From JACOND01 sp051011135 (GTDB lineage Bacteria; Bdellovibrionota; Bdellovibrionia; Bdellovibrionales; UBA1609): a DNA stretch of 44,728 nt. This document shows positions 38,431 to 44,728 of the stretch, one piece after another. The stretch lies in the NCBI GenBank assembly GCA_051011135.1, contig JBPCUO010000026.1:1-44728 (forward strand), written 5' to 3'. The translations under genes and the position numbers were made by a program. Under the pieces are notes generated by a model. It saw nothing but the letters and a program-made list of their open reading frames with translations, did no database searches and was not told where the DNA came from. Numbering within the stretch: the stretch's first letter is position 1; every line of letters starts with the position of its first letter.

Positions 38431-41268
38431 TTAAACCAAAGTCTTTAACCAAGTTTCTATTTCTTTTTGGTCCTTATCATTGTAAGAATATTTTTTTATT
38501 TTTTTCTCAAAAGGATACACTTCACACATATAAATTGTTTCAACTTGATACATATTTTTTAAAACCCAACTGTAAAAAATCAACTGTTTTTTCGTGCTTT
38601 CAGAAAAGGAACTTTTGTAATCAAACAACCAAATTTCTTTGTCTTTTAAACCCCATAAGTCTATACGACCCTGTAAAGTAACATTATTTTTTCTAAATTT
38701 AAAATCCCATTCCGAATATCCTTGTTTTAAAAAATAAGAAAAATTAGGATCTTTTAATTCTAAAATAAAATCTAAACCTTTTTTGATATTTTCTTTTTTA
38801 TCTTGAGATAAGTGTGCCTGATTTAAAAATGAAGAAACATCCTCTAAAGAATGCCCCGATAAAAGTCTCAAATAATGATGAAGATGAATTCCTAAATTCA
38901 TCTTAGAAATTTTATTTTCAATAGGGCGAACACTAACAGATGTTGGTTTTAAATCTTTAACAAAATTTTGATACGAATTTGAAAAATCTTGTGAAGATTT
39001 TATATAACTTTTAGAAATGTCTTGAGGCTTATACAAAGGAACTGGCTTAACTTTATCTTGTGAGGGCTTCTTTTTAAAATCATACTTAAAATCATGTTTG
39101 ATTGAAAAACAATATTGATCTCGTGAGTAAATTCCCTCTTTCCATTCTTTTGTTTTTTTAGAATCCGATTCAGAATTTGAAATTGTTTCTAGTGATTGAA
39201 AAAAAGAATTTTGAATAAGCCAACTATTGCTCTTCATATCTTTATGAGAAGGAATCGCTAAAGCTAAGCTGTCTTGAGCTCTTGTCATAGCCACATAATA
39301 AAGTCGGTCTAACTCTTCTTTTTCTTTTTGTTTTTTACCTTCGATCATCTCCTTTTGAGGAAAAGATTTTATCTTTTTCATATATCGATTTCCAACAGGA
39401 ATGGAAAAAGCCATTTTTTTATTTTCGATATCAAAATTACAATGATTATCATTGGGAGGGTTGGGCTTTCCTAATGAGAAATCACATAAAATCACATGTT
39501 TAAACTGAAGGCCTTTGCTTTTATGAATCGTCATCAATTGAAGATCTTTTGAATCTAAAGCAGAAACTGCTTCTTGATCTCTAGAGGAATCTTCTTTTGA
39601 ATTTTCTTCTTCTAAAAAAGAATAAAAAACATCTAAAGGTTTTAAAGATGTTTTTAATAGAGATAAAAGCTTCCATAAATTCGCTTCAGAAACTCCTGAA
39701 GAATCCTGATAATAAGCGGTATCAAAATAAGATCTTTCTAAAAGAGCTTGTTCAAAAGTTTTTAATAAACCCTGATCTTTTTGAATCTCTAAATAGTTCT
39801 TCAAATCTTGAATCACTGATTCTTGCCCCTGTTTTTCCAATAAATAAGACCAAAAAGAAAGGGGGCTTTTCTCTTTATTATACTCATAAGATTTATCCAT
39901 GATTTTTTGATCTGTAAAATAAAAATAAGGAGTCCTTAAAAGAGAGGTTAAATTTAAATGATCATGAGGATTGATTAAAAATTTAAAAAGAAATAAAGCA
40001 TCTAAGATTAAACGATTATTAAAAAAACGAGAAGATCCATGCAAAACAAAATTCATTTTTTTCTTTTTTAAAAAAGAAGATACCTGATAAAGGTCTGAAT
40101 TTTTTCTAGATAAAATAGTGATATCGCTCAACTTAGACCCTTCATCTAAAAGTTGATGAATATAACAATAAAGAGCAGCAAAAAATTGTTCTTTGTCTTT
40201 GTTATAAGTAAGTATTTGAACACAGGGTTTTTTAGCATCACATATCTTGCCTTTAGGAGGTTGAAATTTGATAAACCCTTTTTCTTCTTTAAAAATATCA
40301 TTAAAAAAGTGAATCAATGAAGCTTGCGATCTGTAATTGGTGCTTAAATTTTGAATCTCACCCGATAAAGCCTTTCTTCTTCTTTGAAACACATTGGGAT
40401 CTGCTCCTCTAAAAAAATAAATACTTTGTTGAGGATCTCCTACACAAAATACATTTTTAAAATCATTCGTAAATGATTTCAGAATTTGTTCTTGAATCCA
40501 ACTCGTATCTTGGTACTCATCAATAAACCAGTAATCCCATTCTTTAAAATAAGCAGCAGCCACTTGAGGTTTTTTTCTCAGTAAATCTAAACTGAATAAA
40601 CCTAGGTCTTTCATCTCTAAACAGCCTTGTGTCTTTTTTTTCTCAATATATTCTAGAAAAAACTCATCTGCCATGAGTTTAAAATTCTTGAATAAAGGTA
40701 GAAAATTTTCTGCTTGATATTCCTCTTTATCCTCCTTTTTTAGATCCTTGTTTTTTAAAAAATCAGATTCATTTAATAAATCAATATTTCCATAAGCTAA
40801 TTTTTTTTCTATATAAAATTTTAAAGCCTCTTGAAGATCATTAAATTTTATCTTTTTTAAAAGATGAGAATGTTTTTCAAAAAAATAATCTTCAGATAAT
40901 TCATTAAATAATTTATTAATTTGTTGCGAGTCTTCTAAAGTAAAATCAGGATTTAATCCATACTCATAAGAATAATCTCTTAAAAAAGAACTTAATATAG
41001 AATCAATACTAGAAATACGAAAGCAAGAAGATTGAATGTAATTTAAAAAACCTGAGTCCGATTGCTCCTTAGCCCTTTCATAAAAACGCTCTTTGAGCTC
41101 TTGAGTGGCTTTAATAGTAAAAGTGCAAACAATCAAATAAGGTTTTTGTTTTTTATTTTCAAAACTTTTATAAGCTTGTATGACCTCATCAACAAGGTGA
41201 GTTGTTTTACCTGTTCCTGCACCAGCGCAAACAACTTTAGATTTTAACTGAAATGATGAGCTCGACAT
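38431..41268 (-). CDS. addA: AddA/RecB-like UvrD-family helicase-nuclease
   Basis: Helicase-nuclease subunit that processes double-strand ends for RecA loading. It is about 945 residues from the ATG at 41268, chosen because GGAGG lies 5 bases upstream of it; an in-frame ATG at 41286 has none. Walker A is VCAGAGTGKTTH near the N-terminus, motif II is FIDEYQDTS with VGDPQQSIYFFRGAD after it, and motif V/VI-type MTIHKSKGLQFKHVIL and YVAMTRAQDSLALA follow. The C-terminal RecB-type nuclease has GRIDLWG and FDYKSS. It is shorter than typical AddA (~1200), with smaller 1B/2B insertions. It overlaps addB by 25 bases and follows it in transcription. Confidence 0.92.
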   Translation of the reverse strand: MSSSSFQLKSKVVCAGAGTGKTTHLVDEVIQAYKSFENKKQKPYLIVCTFTIKATQELKERFYERAKEQSDSGFLNYIQSSCFRISSIDSILSSFLRDYSYEYGLNPDFTLEDSQQINKLFNELSEDYFFEKHSHLLKKIKFNDLQEALKFYIEKKLAYGNIDLLNESDFLKNKDLKKEDKEEYQAENFLPLFKNFKLMADEFFLEYIEKKKTQGCLEMKDLGLFSLDLLRKKPQVAAAYFKEWDYWFIDEYQDTSWIQEQILKSFTNDFKNVFCVGDPQQSIYFFRGADPNVFQRRRKALSGEIQNLSTNYRSQASLIHFFNDIFKEEKGFIKFQPPKGKICDAKKPCVQILTYNKDKEQFFAALYCYIHQLLDEGSKLSDITILSRKNSDLYQVSSFLKKKKMNFVLHGSSRFFNNRLILDALFLFKFLINPHDHLNLTSLLRTPYFYFTDQKIMDKSYEYNKEKSPLSFWSYLLEKQGQESVIQDLKNYLEIQKDQGLLKTFEQALLERSYFDTAYYQDSSGVSEANLWKLLSLLKTSLKPLDVFYSFLEEENSKEDSSRDQEAVSALDSKDLQLMTIHKSKGLQFKHVILCDFSLGKPNPPNDNHCNFDIENKKMAFSIPVGNRYMKKIKSFPQKEMIEGKKQKEKEELDRLYYVAMTRAQDSLALAIPSHKDMKSNSWLIQNSFFQSLETISNSESDSKKTKEWKEGIYSRDQYCFSIKHDFKYDFKKKPSQDKVKPVPLYKPQDISKSYIKSSQDFSNSYQNFVKDLKPTSVSVRPIENKISKMNLGIHLHHYLRLLSGHSLEDVSSFLNQAHLSQDKKENIKKGLDFILELKDPNFSYFLKQGYSEWDFKFRKNNVTLQGRIDLWGLKDKEIWLFDYKSSFSESTKKQLIFYSWVLKNMYQVETIYMCEVYPFEKKIKKYSYNDKDQKEIETWLKTLV

Positions 41269-43943
41269 CTCTTCCTCCAAGAACATCTATCACAACTCTT
41301 TGGATCTTTAGGGATAGCGTAAAACTCCCCTTTCTCCATAGATTCAATATTTTGAGTAATTTTTAAATTTGATTTTTTAAGCAAATCATCAAAGAGTTCT
41401 CTTTTTTTAAAAAACTTTTTTCCTTTCCAAAAACTGTATCGAAAAGCATCTGCATCTTCTACATATCCTTTATAAGAAAAGTCTTTATAAGAATAATACA
41501 AAGCTCCAAAAATTCTAGATCCTTTTTCTATCCCTTGAATCAAACCCTTTTCTAAAGCTTGAGCGTATAAAAAAAGTTGAAAGTTTTCTTTTGTATCTTT
41601 AAGCCAACTGTCTATATTATCTAAAGAAGATCCTTTATAATCTAACATCAAGTAACCACGCTCTTTCTCATTATAATCGATACGATCTACCTTTCCTCTA
41701 AAAGGATAATTGCCTTTGGAATCCAGTTCAGATGTTTCTTTATTCCAAAAAGCTTCTATGCTTTTTTCAAAACTCCTAGGTTTTACATGAGGGCTTTCTT
41801 TTCTTTTTTGTATTTCTTTTTCTAAAAATTTTGAAGATAATTGGAGGATACTCTCTTTATAAAGATCCCATTGTTTTTGATTCAGAAATTTTTTATCTTC
41901 AGGCTTGGCGGAATCAATAATTTTTTCCAGATCTTGCCTCGATAAATCTAAAGATTTTTGTTTTAAAATCTGTTCAAATACTTTATGAATCAAAGATCCT
42001 GCATCTAAGGCGGACATCTCTCTATCTAAAACATTCAAATCTTTTATGTAAAAAAGATATTCCATGGCATATTTAAAAGGACATTCCGAAAAAAGATTTA
42101 GTTTTTTATGAGATAAGCCTAGATTTTTTATAGGGTAAGGAGATTCTTGATATTTAAAAAAATCTTGTATGCTTTCAGTAGTTTGTTTTGAAGAGTTTTT
42201 TAATAGAGAATCTAGATCTTTTTGTCTGTTTTGACTCTCCCAAGAGTTCTGACTAATATTTAATTCTCTTTTCTCTTTTGTTTCTGAAAAAATATAAAAA
42301 GAAGAGGGTGTTAAAATTTGTCCTAAAAAATTAGTTTTAGAAAAATTTAAAACAACTTCTTTAAAGTGAGAAGATTGCAAAAACCAAAACAAATTGTATT
42401 CTTTTTCTTTAGGATGAATCTCTGATAAAGCAAAACCAAGATCAGAAAAAAGAGCGTCTCTATCTTTTTGAGTGATAGAACTAGACACAAAATTTTGAAG
42501 AGAATCTTCATCTAAACCTAGTACGCAAATGTATTGCCCTCGAACAGAATCCATAGCATTAAAGCTTAAACAAGAAATACCTTCAGAGGGCTCTTCTAAA
42601 ACTTGTTTGGTTTTAGAAAAGATTTCCAATTCTAAAAGTTTTAACCAAGAACTCCATTTGAGTTCAAAATCTAGAGGAAAAGCTTGAAAACTTTGATATA
42701 TAAAATCCAGATCTAAAGCTTCTTTTTGAGGTAAAAAAGATAAAGCCCAATGAATAAACTCTTTGCCTTTGACTTTTTGATGAGCTGTTTTTTGGGAGGA
42801 TTTTTTGAGCCTATATTGAATATCTTTTAACCGAAAAGCTTTAGAGTATTGAGAAAAAAAATAAGAAAAAGAAGTGGTAGGATTATCATAAAAAGAATAT
42901 TCTTCTAATTTAGAAAAATCTAAAAAACCCAAATGCAAGTTTAAACTGGCTAACCAATATCTTATAAAAGGAAAATCTATGAATCGAGCGGTTACACTTT
43001 TTTTAACTCTTATATTTTCTTTTTTTAAATGAGCTTGAAGAGCAAACCAATAATCTTCTATTTGAGGAGCTAACAAAACAATCTGGCTTTCTTTTACCCC
43101 TTGCTCCAGCCATTGACGAACTTGTAAAGTGACTTTTTTAACTTCTTCTAAACAAGTTTTATGCTCTTGTTTAAAAATCCTAGTTTCTTTTTTGGATTCT
43201 TTAGAAAAACTTTGAATGCAAGAGGGAGGGATTTCATTAAAAAGAGTTTTATAAATATCTAAAGAATCCTTATAGATATTTGTGTCCTTTTTTAAATCTG
43301 GAACTATAAAAGTAAGCTCATTTTGAGAAGAGAATTCTTTTAATAAAACCAAATCACTTTCATCTAAACTAAAAGCTAGATCAATCTTGATTTTTTTCTT
43401 TGGAAAAGAAATGCTCCTTTGAGAAAGTTCATGAATTAAAAAACTTTTTAATCCTGATTTATGAATCATTTTTTGAGAAGATACATGTTTAAAAAAATCC
43501 TTGCACAAATTGTACCAAAATTTCCATCGATAAGACGCAGATCTTCCTTTGTCTTGAAACCATTCTTCTAAAAGTTCTGAGTTTTTAGGATGAAATAAAA
43601 TAGGCAAAAATTGTTCAAAATAATAAAGAATATTTTTAGAATCTTTAATTTTTCTTGCTCGAGAATTAGGATGAGTGGATAGAAATTCTAAAAAAACTTG
43701 AGCTAAAAAAGAATCTGAAACCAAGTTCCATTCTGGTTTTATTTGATAAAAAAGAGTTTCAAAAAATTCATAAATTCTTAAAACAGAATTATTTTTTAAA
43801 TACTTATTTTGTGTTAATAAATAATCCTCTACGGAAGATTTTGTTTTAATATCTGAAACGATAAAACATTCTTCTTCTGGATTAAATTCTTTTAAAATCT
43901 CCCATTTTTGATAAGGATCTTTGACTTTAAGAATATGAATCAT
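41244..43943 (-). CDS. addB: AddB-like nuclease subunit with iron-sulfur cysteines
   Basis: An 899-residue partner of AddA. The N-terminus has no Walker A (FIVSDIKTKSS in its place), as in AddB forms whose helicase half is inactive and serves Chi recognition. The C-terminal PD-(D/E)xK nuclease has GSLIHKVFEQIL, the acidic GKVDRIDY and catalytic LDYKGSSL. Four cysteines fit the AddB iron-sulfur fold: one in SECPFKYAMEYL and three in C-x2-C-x5-C (CDRCSWRKRC) at the extreme C-terminus. It begins with ATGA overlap on the coaE stop and ends 25 bases inside addA, so the three genes form one coupled transcript. Confidence 0.9.
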   Translation of the reverse strand: MIHILKVKDPYQKWEILKEFNPEEECFIVSDIKTKSSVEDYLLTQNKYLKNNSVLRIYEFFETLFYQIKPEWNLVSDSFLAQVFLEFLSTHPNSRARKIKDSKNILYYFEQFLPILFHPKNSELLEEWFQDKGRSASYRWKFWYNLCKDFFKHVSSQKMIHKSGLKSFLIHELSQRSISFPKKKIKIDLAFSLDESDLVLLKEFSSQNELTFIVPDLKKDTNIYKDSLDIYKTLFNEIPPSCIQSFSKESKKETRIFKQEHKTCLEEVKKVTLQVRQWLEQGVKESQIVLLAPQIEDYWFALQAHLKKENIRVKKSVTARFIDFPFIRYWLASLNLHLGFLDFSKLEEYSFYDNPTTSFSYFFSQYSKAFRLKDIQYRLKKSSQKTAHQKVKGKEFIHWALSFLPQKEALDLDFIYQSFQAFPLDFELKWSSWLKLLELEIFSKTKQVLEEPSEGISCLSFNAMDSVRGQYICVLGLDEDSLQNFVSSSITQKDRDALFSDLGFALSEIHPKEKEYNLFWFLQSSHFKEVVLNFSKTNFLGQILTPSSFYIFSETKEKRELNISQNSWESQNRQKDLDSLLKNSSKQTTESIQDFFKYQESPYPIKNLGLSHKKLNLFSECPFKYAMEYLFYIKDLNVLDREMSALDAGSLIHKVFEQILKQKSLDLSRQDLEKIIDSAKPEDKKFLNQKQWDLYKESILQLSSKFLEKEIQKRKESPHVKPRSFEKSIEAFWNKETSELDSKGNYPFRGKVDRIDYNEKERGYLMLDYKGSSLDNIDSWLKDTKENFQLFLYAQALEKGLIQGIEKGSRIFGALYYSYKDFSYKGYVEDADAFRYSFWKGKKFFKKRELFDDLLKKSNLKITQNIESMEKGEFYAIPKDPKSCDRCSWRKRCRAHHFS

Positions 43944-44563
43944 TTTTTTTGAATCTCTTTATAAATTTTTGAAAGAATTTGTTCTGCTTGTTGCTCTAAA
44001 AATGGCAGATCTTTATTATTTAAAATAAAAAAATCAACCAATTCTAAAATGTTTTTTTCTTCTTCTTGAGCCTGCCATCTTAAAAAAATATCTTCTTTTT
44101 TCCAGCCTTTTTTTTCTAATCTTTTAAGATTTAATTCCTTATCACTTTGAACCAAAACAATCGCATCAAAACGACCTTCCAAAGCTTTTTTAGACAGAAG
44201 AGGTACTTCATAAAAAATGATGCTTTGACTCTTTTGATCTTCTATAAATTTTTGAAATTTTTTTTGAACGAGAGGATGAATAATTTGTTCAACGGCTTTT
44301 AAAGTCGCAGGATTTTTAAAAAGAAAATCGGAGAGAATTTTTCGATCAAATTCTCCCTTTGAATTCAAAAAAGAATCTCCTAAAATCCCTAGTAAATTTT
44401 CAAAACAAGGCGTGTTTGGTTTCCATAAATCTCTAGACCATTGATCAGCTTTACAAACCACGAGCCCCTTAGATTTCATAAAATCAAGGACTTGGCTTTT
44501 CCCAGAGCCCATACGGCCTGTTATTAAGACAACAAATGTGGTTTTTTTCTGATTTAAATCCAT
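43940..44563 (-). CDS. coaE: Dephospho-CoA kinase
   Basis: Last step of coenzyme A synthesis, phosphorylating the 3'-hydroxyl of dephospho-CoA. It is 207 residues. Walker A is GRMGSGKS (16-23); the ADQWSRDLWKP stretch (usual DaDxiar), FDRKILSDFLF, then LEQIIHPLVQKKF-like helix (VEQIIHPLV) and EVPLLSKKALEGRFD (usual PLLfE) confirm the family. The N-terminal ~12 residues are a short extension before the first strand. It heads the coaE-addB-addA transcript through an ATGA overlap. It is divergent from the kinase gene at 44617 across about 50 bases. Confidence 0.95.
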   Translation of the reverse strand: MDLNQKKTTFVVLITGRMGSGKSQVLDFMKSKGLVVCKADQWSRDLWKPNTPCFENLLGILGDSFLNSKGEFDRKILSDFLFKNPATLKAVEQIIHPLVQKKFQKFIEDQKSQSIIFYEVPLLSKKALEGRFDAIVLVQSDKELNLKRLEKKGWKKEDIFLRWQAQEEEKNILELVDFFILNNKDLPFLEQQAEQILSKIYKEIQKK

Positions 44564-44616
44564 TCTTTACTAAGACTACCTAAAGTCTTAAGGGAATAAA
44601 ACCGATAAAAATAGTG

Positions 44617-44728
44617 ATGAAAAAATCAAATAAGGTACATTTTAAATCTTTTGGAAAATACACTCTTATTAAAAAAATAGCATCAGGGGGTATGGCTGAT
44701 ATTTTCCTTGCTGTAGATTCTAATCCCT
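44617..44728 (+). CDS. N-terminus of a Ser/Thr protein kinase, truncated by window edge
   Basis: Thirty-seven codons run from an ATG to the end of the window without a stop. The residues YTLIKKIASGGMADIFLAVD are the glycine-rich nucleotide loop of Hanks-type kinases; 'SGGMAEVFLA' forms are typical of kinases in myxobacteria and Bdellovibrionota. The catalytic loop lies outside the window. It is divergent from coaE with no Shine-Dalgarno. Confidence 0.8.
   Translation, partial: MKKSNKVHFKSFGKYTLIKKIASGGMADIFLAVDSNP

Noticed and set aside
39597..39902. Open frame on the plus strand inside addA
   Set aside because: Same explanation: complementary to the well-supported helicase coding sequence.

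Overview
The window is an AT-rich (roughly 30% G+C by eye), densely packed chromosome segment of a Gram-negative bacterium. It carries an outer-membrane lipid-transport component (MlaC), several beta-barrel or signal-peptide proteins, FtsI/FtsL, and 4-bp overlaps between genes. A VKOR-DsbA fusion, a TIGR01777 epimerase and the start of a kinase with an 'SGGMADIFLA' loop suggest something near the Bdellovibrionota or related delta-type lineages. That placement is an inference, not a demonstrated assignment. I found no rRNA, tRNA or CRISPR array, and no gene-free stretch exceeds 300 bases.

Layout. 1-4,010: the 3' part of a tyrosine recombinase, a small Cys4 protein, divergent rpsD and rpmE2 (both without zinc-ribbon cysteines), and two unknown membrane or lipoprotein-like genes. 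4,046-8,039: an accessory island of four ankyrin-repeat genes (two cytoplasmic with a zinc ribbon and a membrane anchor, two exported) around a small barrel-like protein. 8,082-12,948: a copper and envelope block, with a YHS protein, a multicopper oxidase fused to a CopB-like barrel, MlaC and a VKOR-DsbA disulfide enzyme. 13,032-23,367: argS, prpD, a shortened division cluster (rsmH-ftsL-ftsI), hpt, dacB and a peptide-binding lipoprotein. 23,435-28,370: an aminotransferase, rsmD translationally coupled to a two-component pair, a TPR protein behind a sigma-54-like site, and a small helical protein. 28,533-37,976: aromatic biosynthesis, with menF-menD, DAHP synthase and an aroB-aroA-aroKDE-aroC operon. 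38,031-44,728: a small unknown gene, addA, addB, coaE and the start of a Ser/Thr kinase.

How the genes work together. All seven shikimate-pathway activities lie within 6.7 kb and make chorismate, which MenF and MenD then divert toward menaquinone. The order aroB, aroA, then a fused aroK-aroD-aroE gene is the domain order of the fungal pentafunctional AROM protein; this is the most striking feature of the window. A second genome-wide-looking signal is that many genes lacking a Shine-Dalgarno sequence have a -10 hexamer 6-11 bases before the start codon, often exactly 6. This implies leaderless transcription as a routine mode alongside ordinary leadered genes.
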